From Microbacteriaceae bacterium PS02066 (lineage in GTDB: Bacteria > Actinomycetota > Actinomycetes > Actinomycetales > Microbacteriaceae), in the NCBI GenBank assembly GCA_029959545.1, contig JASCPH010000021.1, forward strand, positions 1 through 49,506: a stretch of 49,506 nt of DNA, in the 5' to 3' direction. The notes under the pieces are model-generated. The model was not told the DNA's origin. It did not search any database and saw nothing but the letters and a program-made list of their open reading frames with translations. Position numbers and translations under genes: made by a program. Below, piece by piece: positions 8,281 through 16,189 of the stretch (positions are counted from its first letter, which is position 1; each line of letters starts with the position of its first letter).

Positions 8281-8397
8281 ACCGCGAGCCTGCACGCCCG
8301 GCATCCGGCGTTCACGGCCCGCCGCAACAGCACGTCACCCGACGTCACACCCCGTCACAGATCCTCGCCATCGTCGCCACCGTCGCCACGGGATTGA

Positions 8398-8424
8398 ATT
8401 GCGCACAACTCAATTGCGTGCAAT
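8398..8424. promoter_or_regulatory. OhrR-type operator, 27-bp imperfect palindrome
   Basis: An imperfect palindrome begins ATTGCGCACAA and ends TTGCGTGCAAT, with matching outer ATTGC/GCAAT arms, 9 bases before the ohrR ATG. OhrR proteins bind AATTG/CAATT-type palindromes and repress their own operon until oxidised. The site is so close to the ATG that the transcript is probably leaderless or has a very short leader. Confidence 0.75.
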
Positions 8425-8433
8425 GCTTTTGCC

Positions 8434-8877
8434 ATGACGGAGACGACCGGACCGGCACTGGATCGGATGCTGTGCTTCTCGCTGTACTCGGCGAGCAGGG
8501 CGACGACCCAGGTGTACCGCCGTCTGCTCGAGCCGTGGCACCTCACCTACCCGCAGTACCTCGTGCTCGTCGAGCTCTGGGACCGCGGGCCGCGCACCGT
8601 CAGCCAGCTCGGCGAGGGCCTCGGCCTGGACTCGGGCACGCTGTCGCCGCTCCTCAAGCGGCTCGAGAAGGCGGGTCTCGTCAGCCGCACCCGCGAGGGC
8701 GATGACGGCCGTGTCGTGACGGTCGCACCGACCGAGCGCGGCACGGCCCTGCGTACCGAGATGTCCGACCTGCCCTCCCAAATGTGGAACTGCTACGGAC
8801 TCGAGCCGGATGCAGCCCGCGCGCTGCTGACGGCGCTCCACTCGCTCACGGACACGTTGCACGCCGACGCCGACTGA
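8434..8877 (+). CDS. ohrR: OhrR, organic-hydroperoxide-sensing MarR-family repressor
   Basis: A 147-residue winged-helix MarR protein. The redox-sensing cysteine is present at Cys14 in RMLCFSLYSASRA, the position used by OhrR to sense organic hydroperoxides. Helix-turn-helix sequence VSQLGEGLGLDSGTLSPLLKRLEKAGLVSR is followed by the wing RTREGDDGRVVTV. The ATG is 9 bases after the operator. ohr follows 39 bases downstream on the same strand, so repressor and detoxifying enzyme form the usual pair. Confidence 0.93.
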   Translation: MTETTGPALDRMLCFSLYSASRATTQVYRRLLEPWHLTYPQYLVLVELWDRGPRTVSQLGEGLGLDSGTLSPLLKRLEKAGLVSRTREGDDGRVVTVAPTERGTALRTEMSDLPSQMWNCYGLEPDAARALLTALHSLTDTLHADAD

Positions 8878-8916
8878 GCCCGAAGACCCCCGAAGAATCA
8901 ACGAAAGGTATCCCCC

Positions 8917-9339
8917 GTGGACATCCTCTACACCGCAGAAGCCCTCGCCACCGGAGACGGCCGCAACGGCCACGTCGCCACGAGCGATGGACTGCTCGAC
9001 GCCGACGTGCGTGTTCCGAAGGAGATGGGCGGAGCGGGCGGCGCACTGAACCCCGAGCTGCTGTTCGCCGCCGGCTACTCGGCCTGCTTCCACAGCGCTC
9101 TGCTGTCGGTCGCCCGGATGCAGAAGGTCGCCATCCACGACACGAGCGTCGGCGCACGCGTCGGCATCGGCTCCAACGGCCAGGGCGGCTTCCAGCTGGC
9201 CGTCGAGCTCGAGGTCGTCATCCCCGACCTCCCCACCGACCAGGCGCAGGCCCTCGCCGACGCCGCACACCAGGTCTGCCCCTACTCCAACGCCACCCGC
9301 GGCAACATCGAGGTCACGGTCCGCGTCGTCGAGGACTGA
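8917..9339 (+). CDS. ohr: Ohr, organic hydroperoxide reductase
   Basis: A 140-residue OsmC/Ohr-family peroxidase that reduces organic hydroperoxides using a pair of cysteines. Cys57 (AAGYSACFHSAL) is the peroxidatic residue and Cys121 (HQVCPYSNATRGN) the resolving one, both in family context. It starts at GTG with GAAAGG about 9 bases upstream. It is the second gene of the ohrR-ohr operon and should be induced by organic peroxides through OhrR. Confidence 0.95.
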   Translation: MDILYTAEALATGDGRNGHVATSDGLLDADVRVPKEMGGAGGALNPELLFAAGYSACFHSALLSVARMQKVAIHDTSVGARVGIGSNGQGGFQLAVELEVVIPDLPTDQAQALADAAHQVCPYSNATRGNIEVTVRVVED

Positions 9340-9347
9340 CGCCCTCC

Positions 9348-9839
9348 TCAGAGCTGGAGTCGGTATCCCATTCCGGTCTCGGTGAGCAGATGCACCGGGC
9401 TGGCGCTGTCCGCCTCCAGCTTCTTGCGCAGCTGCGACATGTAGAGGCGCAGATACCCCGAGTCGTTGACGTTCTCGCTCGCCCAGATCTCCTTCAGCAG
9501 GCTCTGGCGCGTCACGAGGGCGCCCGGATGCCGCGCGAGGAACTCCAGCATCCGCCACTCCGTAGGGGTCAGGTGCACCCGGGCACCCGCGCGGGTGACG
9601 GTCTTCGTCGCCAGATCCAGCTCGACGTCGCCGAAGCGCACGACAGGATCGTCGACGGATGCGGCGGCTCGCCGCCCGAGCGCCCGCAGGCGTGCCAGCA
9701 GCTCGTCGATCTGGAACGGCTTGGTCACGTAATCGTCGGCACCCGCATCCAGCGCGTCCACCTTGTCTGCAGAGCCGGTGCGGCCGGAGACGACGATGAT
9801 GGGCGCCTGGGTCCACCCGCGCAGCGCCTCGATCACCAA
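9348..9839 (-). pseudogene. KdpE/OmpR-type response regulator, N-terminally truncated remnant
   Basis: The preserved part begins in the middle of the receiver domain (VIEALRGWTQAPIIVVSGR, then the phosphosignalling Lys in DDYVTKPFQ) and contains a complete OmpR-type winged helix (LTPTEWRMLEFLARHPGALVT to TGMGYRLQL). About 60 N-terminal residues, including the acidic pocket and the phosphoacceptor Asp, are missing. The frame upstream of the GTG at 9839 is unrelated and reaches TAG within 14 codons. No kdpD or kdpABC genes are present. It is best read as a deletion scar; a short DNA-binding protein made from the GTG cannot be excluded. Confidence 0.85.
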
Positions 9840-9937
9840 CGCCGTCGTCGCGTTCCGGTTCGAGACGAACGACTAAGGCGACACCGGGGGCGTGGAGGTC
9901 TGCGCCTACGGAACCGCGGTGACGATCGCCGGATGCG

Positions 9938-10207
9938 TCAGAGGATCTCGTCGGCGTAAGCAGCCGCCTCGAGCACCGCCTTGGCGTCGTCGATGCTGCT
10001 GAAGACACCGCGGCAGGTGCCGAGCCCGTCAACGGCCTCGAAGCCGTTCGCCTCCTCGGTGACGGTGCCGACGAACGCGGACGCGGTGCTGGCGACGTGG
10101 AGTCCGTCTTCGACCTGCACCCACAGCGCCCGCGGAGCCGCGTCGGGCATCTGCTGGATCATCGTGTGAGCCTCCACATCCGAAAGCTTGCGTCGCACCT
10201 CCGACAT
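9938..10207 (-). CDS. small conserved-looking protein of unknown function, 89 aa
   Basis: An 89-residue soluble protein with no signal peptide or membrane segment. Its central part (ALWVQVEDGLHVASTASAFVGTVTEEANGFEAVDGLGTCRGVFSSIDDAKAVLEAA) alternates beta-like strands and a final helix and looks like a compact single domain. I do not recognise a named family. The ATG at 10207 has AGGGGC upstream and is divergent from the DUF6328 gene 60 bases away, so the two promoters share that gap. Coding bias is normal for the neighbourhood. Confidence 0.7.
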   Translation of the reverse strand: MSEVRRKLSDVEAHTMIQQMPDAAPRALWVQVEDGLHVASTASAFVGTVTEEANGFEAVDGLGTCRGVFSSIDDAKAVLEAAAYADEIL

Positions 10208-10266
10208 CCGGGTGCCCCTGGCAGCCGAACAAACGATCTGCTAGTCACGTCCAGGAGGGAGGCGAC

Positions 10267-10764
10267 ATGTCGGAGCGAGCGCAGGATGCCGTACCGGGAG
10301 ACGGTCGCGACGAGAGCGCGAACGAGCGGGCGGATCGCAACTGGGACGAACTCATGCAGGAGCTTCGCGTGATGCAGACCGGCACCCAGATCCTCACCGG
10401 ATTCCTGCTCGCCGTCGCCTTCCAACCCCGCTTCACCGACCTCGACGGCCTGCAGGTCGCCCTCTACGTCTCGCTCGTCGTGCTCGCGGGCCTCTCGACC
10501 CTCCTCGCGCTGGCTCCCGTCACCCTGCACCGGACCGTCTTCGCGCGCCGGATGAAGCCGGCGCTCGTTCGCGTCGCCGCGCGGATCATCGCGGTCGACC
10601 TCGCCGTCATCGCCCTGCTCAGCCTGGGGGTCACTGCCCTCATCGTGGATGTCGCACTCGGCCGCACGGCCGGCGCGATAACGCTCGTCGTGGGCGCCGC
10701 GCTCGTGATCGGACTCTGGGTCATCCTCCCCCGCCGGTTCCGGCACGATACCCAAAGTAGTTAA
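10267..10764 (+). CDS. DUF6328 family membrane protein
   Basis: A 165-residue protein with a hydrophilic N-terminus of about 45 residues followed by four hydrophobic segments. The stretch NWDELMQELRVMQTGTQILTGFLLAVAFQPRF (written here as the family hallmark around residues 25-58) identifies DUF6328, an uncharacterised actinobacterial membrane family. A strong AGGAGGGAGG site precedes the ATG. The stop codon TAA lies inside the first AGTTAA repeat of the next promoter. No function is established. Confidence 0.82.
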   Translation: MSERAQDAVPGDGRDESANERADRNWDELMQELRVMQTGTQILTGFLLAVAFQPRFTDLDGLQVALYVSLVVLAGLSTLLALAPVTLHRTVFARRMKPALVRVAARIIAVDLAVIALLSLGVTALIVDVALGRTAGAITLVVGAALVIGLWVILPRRFRHDTQSS

Positions 10765-10787
10765 GCTAGTTAAACAGAATTAGTTAA
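10759..10787 (+). promoter_or_regulatory. three AGTTAA direct repeats in a promoter
   Basis: AGTTAA occurs at 10759-10764, 10768-10773 and 10782-10787 in an AT-rich island of an otherwise GC-rich sequence. The last copy lies where the -35 box would be for a TTACCT -10 box at 10802-10807. The same GTAGTTAA word occurs just upstream of the MarR gene that starts at 11565. Together these suggest MarR operators. Confidence 0.6.
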
Positions 10788-10814
10788 GCCTCCACCCGGG
10801 GTTACCTTAGGGCT

Positions 10815-11138
10815 ATGGGCCAATTACTTTACGATGGCGGGAGCCAGTCTTTCGACATCGACGACCGAGCCCTCGCCCACCTGCGCCTCGTCTTCATGAA
10901 CAAGCTGCGCCGTGGCGAGCCGTTCCTTCTGCACCTGGCCGACACGACCGGCATCGGTACCCGCAGCCTCTGGGTGCACCCGGGCATCTCCCTGGTGTTC
11001 GCCTTCTACGGCAGCCGCAACCCCGCACTCAACCGGGAGTGGCTGGATGCCATGATGGCCGAGGCCAATGGACCTCACGGCCTGACGCTGTCGCCCGAGC
11101 CGACAGTCAGCGACACTCCGCATCGACAGCCTGCGTGA
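10815..11138 (+). CDS. DUF7882 family small protein
   Basis: A 107-residue soluble protein matching the Microbacteriaceae family that databases often call an ATP-dependent DNA ligase but that has no ligase motif. Landmarks are MGQLLYDG at the start, DRALAHLRLVFMNKLRRGEPF, SLWVHPGISLVFAFYGSRNPALNREWLDAMM and the SPEP tail. A TTACCT -10-like box lies 7 bases before the ATG with no ribosome site between, so the mRNA is probably leaderless. It converges on and overlaps the MarR gene by 32 bases. Confidence 0.85.
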   Translation: MGQLLYDGGSQSFDIDDRALAHLRLVFMNKLRRGEPFLLHLADTTGIGTRSLWVHPGISLVFAFYGSRNPALNREWLDAMMAEANGPHGLTLSPEPTVSDTPHRQPA

Positions 11139-11565
11139 TCTTCTCCATCAGCTGAACCACCGCCGCCGACGTCTCCGGGTCGAGCTCTCCGACGGCTTCG
11201 CGGATGCGAGCGCCCACCGGGTCGAGATCGTCGATGTCGGTGTCGCGGTCGAAGGGAACGACGAGCTTGCTGCGGCGATCGTCCGGGTTGATCCGGAAGG
11301 TCACGAGCCCGCCGGCGTGGAGTTTGTCGAGGATGCCACTGACCGCTGCGGGCGAGACGCCCAGGTGCTCCGCGATCTCGCCGGGAGTGAGATCCTCTCC
11401 CGCATCCGCGCGTTCGAGGATGAGACGCATCGCGGCGCGCGCGTTCTCGCTCGGGCCGCACGCGGTCTGGCGACGCCGGCTGAGGCTGGCCTCGGCGAGC
11501 CTCAGCCGTTCGATGGCCGAGACCGCCGGATCGATGGTGCGTTCCTCTGCCGTCGCGCCCGCCAT
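11107..11565 (-). CDS. MarR-family transcriptional regulator
   Basis: A 152-residue protein with a winged helix-turn-helix in its middle (LTPGEIAEHLGVSPAAVSGILDKLHAGGLVTFRINPDDRRSKLV, about residues 58-103). It overlaps the 3' end of the convergent DUF7882 gene by 32 bases, so their transcripts are complementary there. Its own promoter holds the same GTAGTTAA word found three times upstream of the DUF7882 gene, which fits autoregulation plus control of that neighbour. The ligand is unknown. Confidence 0.85.
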   Translation of the reverse strand: MAGATAEERTIDPAVSAIERLRLAEASLSRRRQTACGPSENARAAMRLILERADAGEDLTPGEIAEHLGVSPAAVSGILDKLHAGGLVTFRINPDDRRSKLVVPFDRDTDIDDLDPVGARIREAVGELDPETSAAVVQLMEKITQAVDAECR

Positions 11566-11712
11566 GTCACTCCACTCCCGGATTAACTACTAGTCTCTCT
11601 AGCGACCATCCTCGCCGACCCGCGGGACGACCACAACCCGGGGTCGAGAACGACGACGCGGTTTTGCGCAACCCCTCGGCCCCCCGATATCGCCGCGCGC
11701 TATCCTGCCGGG

Positions 11713-11895
11713 ATGTACATGCTGGACGGCGGACCCCGAGCCGGGCAGCTCGTGGACGATCTCCCCGAAGGCTACGCACTGGGAGACACCCGTTCCGTAG
11801 CTGCCGTCGTGCTCGTCGGCGACATCCCCGCTGCGCGCGCGTCCTGGCGCGACAGCGTCCCGCGACTGCGTGCGTTGCGCCGCCAAGACGGCTGA
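11713..11895 (+). CDS. small hypothetical protein, 60 aa
   Basis: Sixty residues with the opening MYMLDGGPRAGQLVDDLPEGY, a pattern I associate with small actinobacterial and phage proteins beginning M-Y-L-GGP-G-V-LP. There is no signal peptide or membrane span. A TATCCT -10-like box lies 6 bases before the ATG, so the transcript may be leaderless; no ribosome site is seen. It ends 11 bases before the end of the convergent MFS gene. It is probably real on codon bias and promoter position, but no function can be given. Confidence 0.55.
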   Translation: MYMLDGGPRAGQLVDDLPEGYALGDTRSVAAVVLVGDIPAARASWRDSVPRLRALRRQDG

Positions 11896-11906
11896 ACCCC
11901 CGCGGG

Positions 11907-13355
11907 TCACGAGCGCTCCCCGCCCTTCGTGTCGACCAGTGAGAGCGGATCGGCGATGTCCTCGAGCGACTTGCCGGCGGCGCTGACGCCGAAGATGCCG
12001 CACACCACTCCGCCGAGGATCATCACCGCGGAGCCGAGCACGTACCCCCAGAAGAGCGGCCCGCGATCCGATCCGTTCCCGATGAGGGCCCCGTAGAGCG
12101 CGGGCGCCGCGGCCCCGACGAGCTGGCCGATCGAGAAGACGTAGGAGATCACCTGACTGCGCAGCTCCAACGGGAAGATCTCGCTCACGGTCAGATACGC
12201 CGCCGACGCCCCGGCGGAGGCGAAGAAGAACGATGCGCACCAGAAGATCGTGTGCGTCACCGCATCCAAGGCGCCGACGTGGAACAGGAACGCGCTGACC
12301 AACAGGATGAGCCCGGCCAGCACGTAGGTGCCGAACAGCATCCGTCGCCGGCCCCACGTGTCGAAGAAGTGCCCCAGCACGAGGGCGCCGGCCAGGTTGC
12401 CGAGCGCGAAGACGATGAAGTACTGCGATGCGGACGCGGGTGGGACGTCGTAGAAGTTCTCGAGTACGAGCGCATAGGTGAAGAAGATCGCGTTGTACAG
12501 GAACGACTGCGTCACCATCATCGTCACCCCGACCAGAGTGCGCCGGGGGTACTGACGGAACAGCACCTTGGCGATCACGAGGAACGGCACGCGACCGTAC
12601 TCCTTGACGACGATCGCCTTGCTCTCGTCGACGGGCGGGATCTCCTTGCCTTCCTTGCGGATGCGTTCCTCGATCTCGTCGACGCCGCGCTCGGCCTCCT
12701 CCTCGCGTCCGTGCGTCATCTGCCACCGCGGGCTCTCCGGGATGTGGCGACGCAGCCAGATGATGAGGATGCCCAGCACGGGCCCCACGAAGAAGCTCAG
12801 CCGCCACCCGAGGTCCTCCGCGAAGATGTCCTGGTTCAGGAAGAAGGAGCTGGCCACGGCACCGAGCGCCGCCCCACCCCAGTAGGTGCCGTTGATCGCG
12901 ATGTCGACGCGTCCGCGGTACTTGGCAGGGATGATCTCGTCGATGGCCGAGTTGATCGCGGCGTATTCGCCGCCGATGCCCGTCCCGGCGACGAAGCGCC
13001 AGATGTAGAAGAACCACGGGGCAAAGGCGAGGCCGGCGACGGCGCTGCCGACGAGGTAGATCGCGAGGGAGATGAGGAAGAGGTTCTTGCGCCCGAGCTT
13101 GTCGGTCAGTCGTCCGAACACGAGGGCGCCGGTGACCTGCCCCAGCAGGTAGAAGGTGGCGGCGAGCCCTACCTCGAACGAGCCCATGCCGAGAGTGGCC
13201 GCGTATCCCGTCGCCGCGACGATCTGCACTTCGAGTCCGTCGAGGATCCACGAGAAGCCCAGGCCCACCACGATCATCCAGTGGAATCTCGACCACGGCA
13301 GGCGATCCATGCGGGCGGGGACGAGGGATCGGATCTCGGTGGGCTGCAGCGACAT
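11907..13355 (-). CDS. MFS transporter, sugar-porter/aromatic-acid-type
   Basis: A 482-residue major-facilitator permease with twelve hydrophobic segments. Motif A is present after TM2 (GRLTDKLGRKN) and repeated after TM8 (FFDTWGRRRML), and PESPRW follows TM6 as in the sugar and metabolite-proton symporter families. A charged loop of about 65 residues (GREEEAERGVDEIEERIRKEG and following) separates the halves. It starts at ATG 13355 with GGAAGGAA upstream. It stands alone, with no catabolic genes beside it, so the substrate is unknown. Confidence 0.88.
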   Translation of the reverse strand: MSLQPTEIRSLVPARMDRLPWSRFHWMIVVGLGFSWILDGLEVQIVAATGYAATLGMGSFEVGLAATFYLLGQVTGALVFGRLTDKLGRKNLFLISLAIYLVGSAVAGLAFAPWFFYIWRFVAGTGIGGEYAAINSAIDEIIPAKYRGRVDIAINGTYWGGAALGAVASSFFLNQDIFAEDLGWRLSFFVGPVLGILIIWLRRHIPESPRWQMTHGREEEAERGVDEIEERIRKEGKEIPPVDESKAIVVKEYGRVPFLVIAKVLFRQYPRRTLVGVTMMVTQSFLYNAIFFTYALVLENFYDVPPASASQYFIVFALGNLAGALVLGHFFDTWGRRRMLFGTYVLAGLILLVSAFLFHVGALDAVTHTIFWCASFFFASAGASAAYLTVSEIFPLELRSQVISYVFSIGQLVGAAAPALYGALIGNGSDRGPLFWGYVLGSAVMILGGVVCGIFGVSAAGKSLEDIADPLSLVDTKGGERS

Positions 13356-13482
13356 GTCTCATTCCTTCCGCAGGCGGCACCGCTGCCCCTGCCGCCGATA
13401 TTCCTACTCCCGCCAAGCGCACCCCGATGGAACCTTGACCTCGGCGGCGCCGAGGAGTACGCGCATCGCCTACCGTCGAGGG

Positions 13483-14034
13483 ATGAGCGCCCTCCTCGCA
13501 TCCGTCACCGCCGCTGTCGACGCCTGGCGCACGCGCGACGAGGCGGAGGCCGCGACGCGTGCGGACTTCGTCGAGGCGCTGCGTGATCACGGCCAGGCGG
13601 CCCTGGAGCGCTCGGGCCCGCCGACGCACGTCACGGCGAGCGCCTTCGTGTTCGACGAGGACGCCGCGCACGTGCTGCTGTGCTTCCATGGCAAGGGCAG
13701 GTTCTGGGTGCAGCCCGGCGGGCACCTGGAGGCGGGCGACACCTCCGTGGAAGGTGCCGCACTGCGCGAGCTGCACGAGGAGACCGGGGTGCCCGCGGCA
13801 CGGCTGGACGGCGTCGTTGCGGCGGATCTGGACCATCACGCCCTCGGCGGCGGGTTCGGCCGGTGCGCGTCGCACCTCGACATCGGCGTCACGGCCCGCG
13901 TTTCGGACATCGCCGTTCCTCTCGTCGTCAGCGACGAATCGGATGCGGTGGCGTGGTGGCCGGTGGCGGCGCTGCCGTCGGACTCGGCACCGGGTCTCGC
14001 CGATCGGCTGGCCCGGGTGCTCGCTGCCCGCTGA
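13483..14034 (+). CDS. NUDIX hydrolase
   Basis: A 183-residue NUDIX-fold pyrophosphohydrolase. The box runs from about residue 79 to 103 (GGHLEAGDTS then ALRELHEETGV), with the catalytic Glu residues in RELHEE; the first Glu of the consensus is replaced by Asp, as in many actinobacterial members with GxxEAGD. An N-terminal helical region of about 45 residues precedes the fold. The ATG at 13483 follows GAGGG; the longer frame from 13156 crosses the MFS promoter and is rejected. The substrate cannot be told. Confidence 0.88.
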   Translation: MSALLASVTAAVDAWRTRDEAEAATRADFVEALRDHGQAALERSGPPTHVTASAFVFDEDAAHVLLCFHGKGRFWVQPGGHLEAGDTSVEGAALRELHEETGVPAARLDGVVAADLDHHALGGGFGRCASHLDIGVTARVSDIAVPLVVSDESDAVAWWPVAALPSDSAPGLADRLARVLAAR

Positions 14035-14040
14035 GCGGCG

Positions 14041-14580
14041 CTACTGCGCGGGCTGCGCGATGACCTCCGCGTCGACGGCCGTGCCGTTGAGCTCGAGATA
14101 GAGGCGGGACTCCACGACGGAGACCGTCGCGGTGTTACGGCGCTCGAGAGCGGGGCGAGCCTCGTCGATGAACCCCGGCGTGAAGCTGACCAGGCGGATC
14201 GCATCGCCCCGGTGGATCTTCTTGCCGTCCCACGCGGCGGCGACCTTCGCCGGATCGCGGTGGGTGTAGACCACCACCCGGCCGGCGAGCTTGCTGCCGA
14301 AGTGCAGCCGCGCCGCATCCGGGGCGCCGACCTCGATCCATGCCGTGATCGCGCCCGTCGCGTCCCGCACGAGCACCGCGGGCTCCTCGGCCTGCGAGAT
14401 CCCCTCGCTGAAGGCGATGCCTTCCTCGTACTCCAGGCAGAACGCGAGCACGCGGGTCAGCATGAACGCATCCGTCTCGGAGGGATGGCGCGCCGCCCGC
14501 ACCGTGAACTGCTCGTAGACCCCGCGGTCCACATCCGACAGCGTCACATCGAACGTGTACATCGTCGCGCCGGCAGCCAT
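14041..14580 (-). CDS. YaeQ family protein
   Basis: A 179-residue YaeQ-family protein. The N-terminus (ATMYTFDVTLSDVDRGVYEQF, then RHPSETDAFMLTRVLAFCL) and the middle (WIEVGAPDAARLHFGSKLAGRVVVYTH) match the family, whose fold resembles PD-(D/E)XK nucleases but whose role is not settled. The ATG at 14580 is chosen because it aligns with the usual family start; a second ATG at 14562 is possible. It converges on the NUDIX gene with a 6-base gap. Hairpin element B lies just upstream. Confidence 0.88.
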   Translation of the reverse strand: MAAGATMYTFDVTLSDVDRGVYEQFTVRAARHPSETDAFMLTRVLAFCLEYEEGIAFSEGISQAEEPAVLVRDATGAITAWIEVGAPDAARLHFGSKLAGRVVVYTHRDPAKVAAAWDGKKIHRGDAIRLVSFTPGFIDEARPALERRNTATVSVVESRLYLELNGTAVDAEVIAQPAQ

Positions 14581-14610
14581 AACCCTCGAGCCTACGCGGT
14601 GGTCGGGCCG

Positions 14611-14686
14611 CCGCCGAGCGAGCATCCGGTCGCCGAGCGAGCATCCGATCGTGTGCTCGCTCGATGAAAGAATGCTCGCTCGGCGG
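14611..14686. repeat. nested hairpin element (type B)
   Basis: The outer arms CCGCCGAGCGAGCAT (14611-14625) and ATGCTCGCTCGGCGG (14672-14686) are perfect 15-bp inverted repeats. A second pair, CGAGCGAGCA (14634-14643) and TGCTCGCTCG (14654-14663), is nested inside. The word GCCGAGCGAGCATCCG is therefore present twice in tandem and twice inverted. It lies between the yaeQ start and the ABC permease end, both on the minus strand. Confidence 0.85.
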
Positions 14687-14699
14687 GGACGCCGCGGGT

Positions 14700-16189
14700 T
14701 CAGCGCCGGCTGCGCCAGCGCACGGCGATCATGGCGGCGATCACACCCGCCAGTGCGCAGGTCGCCACCGGGGCCGCAGGAAGGAGCGCGATCGCCGCTC
14801 CGGACGCCGCGGCCAGCACGACCGCATCCAGCGCCCACACGCGCCGCACACCGGCCATCGGATCCCCCATCGGCGTCGACACGGGGGCGAGCAACGCCAC
14901 CGGCATCGATCCCTTCAGCGCCCCCGCCAGGCGAAGAGCGAGCGCCATCAGCACCAGGAGCGCGACGGCCAGGACGGTCACCGCCCCCACCGCCGAGGCC
15001 GCCGCGGCGAGCCCGGCGGTGAGCGTCGCGAGGGCGATCGCAGCCACGAGCGGGAACAGGGCGTGAAGAGCAACGAGCGACGCGTCCGTCACCCCGTACA
15101 GCGGCACATCGGCCGCGGCGCTCGCGGCGTGACGGATGCCGTCGGTCACCGGACCGAGGCCCGCGAAGGCGAGCAGCCCGGCGACAGCGCCGAGCACGAG
15201 CGTCGGCGCGCCGGGTACGACCGCGAGCACCGCCACGATGCCGGCGAGCGTCAACGCCGTCGCGCCCAGAGCGAGGCGCAGCGGCGTGCGCAGCGCACCG
15301 ACCGCATCCCGTCGCAGGATGACGGCCCACAGCCGGCCGCGCGCACCGACGGCACTCAGGCGCCGGGCGTGCGCGGGACGGGCGCGGTAGACGTCCGCGG
15401 CCTGTCCGAGATCCAGTCCGACCACCGACGTCTGCGCCGCATCCGCGCGCGCCGCCTGCGCGAGCAGCTCGTCCGTCCGCAGCCGGTCCAGCAGCCACGG
15501 CACCATCGCCGAGAGCGCAAGCGCAAGAGCCGCGAGAGGAACGAGGCCGCTCGTCGCTTCGCCGAGCGGGTAAGACGCGGCAACCCAGCCCACCGGCGTC
15601 AGCGCACTCGCCGCGGGAACGGCGACCGCCAGCACCCCGAGGCCCAGCACGACCGTCGCCGCCGGGAGGGCGAGGCGCGGCAGTGCCTGCCCGAGCAGCC
15701 AGGCGCCGACGGTGACCACGCCCCCAGAGCAGCGGCCGCGGCGAACGCGATCACGGCGTCCGCGGAGGCCACCCCGTTCACGACGAGGCTCCCGCCCGCC
15801 AGCACCGCACCGACGGTCCACAGCCCGATCGAGAACATCCCCGCGGTCAGTACCGGCCCCAGGAACGCTCGCGAGCGGGGGACGGCGCTGGCAGCGAGCG
15901 CGTAGGTGAGCGCAGGCGGACGCAGGGCGGGGCCGCGGGACGGCCCCCATGCCAGCGCGGCCGACCACACCACCGATGTCATCAGCGCGATCACGCCGGG
16001 AGCGCGCGGGTCCGCGAACAGCGAGAGTCCGTCGGGCCCCACTGCGCTCAACCAGACCGCGCGCACGACCGGCGCCACCGCGACGAGGGCGACCATCGCG
16101 ACCAGGTACACGGTGAAGGCTCGCTCTCCGCCGCTCCTCGCGCCCCGCTGCCGCCACAGGGCGACCGCGGTGCGCACACTGCCGCTCAC
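14700..16189 (-). pseudogene. ABC exporter-type membrane protein (DUF6297-like), frameshifted
   Basis: The first part is read from the GTG at 16189 (MSGSVRTAVALWRQRG, several hydrophobic segments) to about 15720. The rest continues in a different frame to 14700 (VVTVGAWLLGQALPRLALPAATVVLG onward). The break falls in a run of five C at 15721-15725 on the plus strand; one more base would give a continuous membrane protein of about 496 residues. Its start overlaps the end of the ATPase gene (GTGA). It resembles the membrane partners of ABC-2-like exporters. The frameshift may be a sequencing error, a real inactivation or slippage. Confidence 0.8.

Noticed and set aside
10815..11138. ATP-dependent DNA ligase
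   Set aside because: This family is often given that name in databases, but the 107-residue protein lacks the KxDG nucleotidyltransferase motif.
11599..13875. 758-residue antisense frame across the MFS gene and NUDIX gene
   Set aside because: The real MFS frame overlaps it and has full family sequence; this frame is low-complexity Arg/His/Pro.
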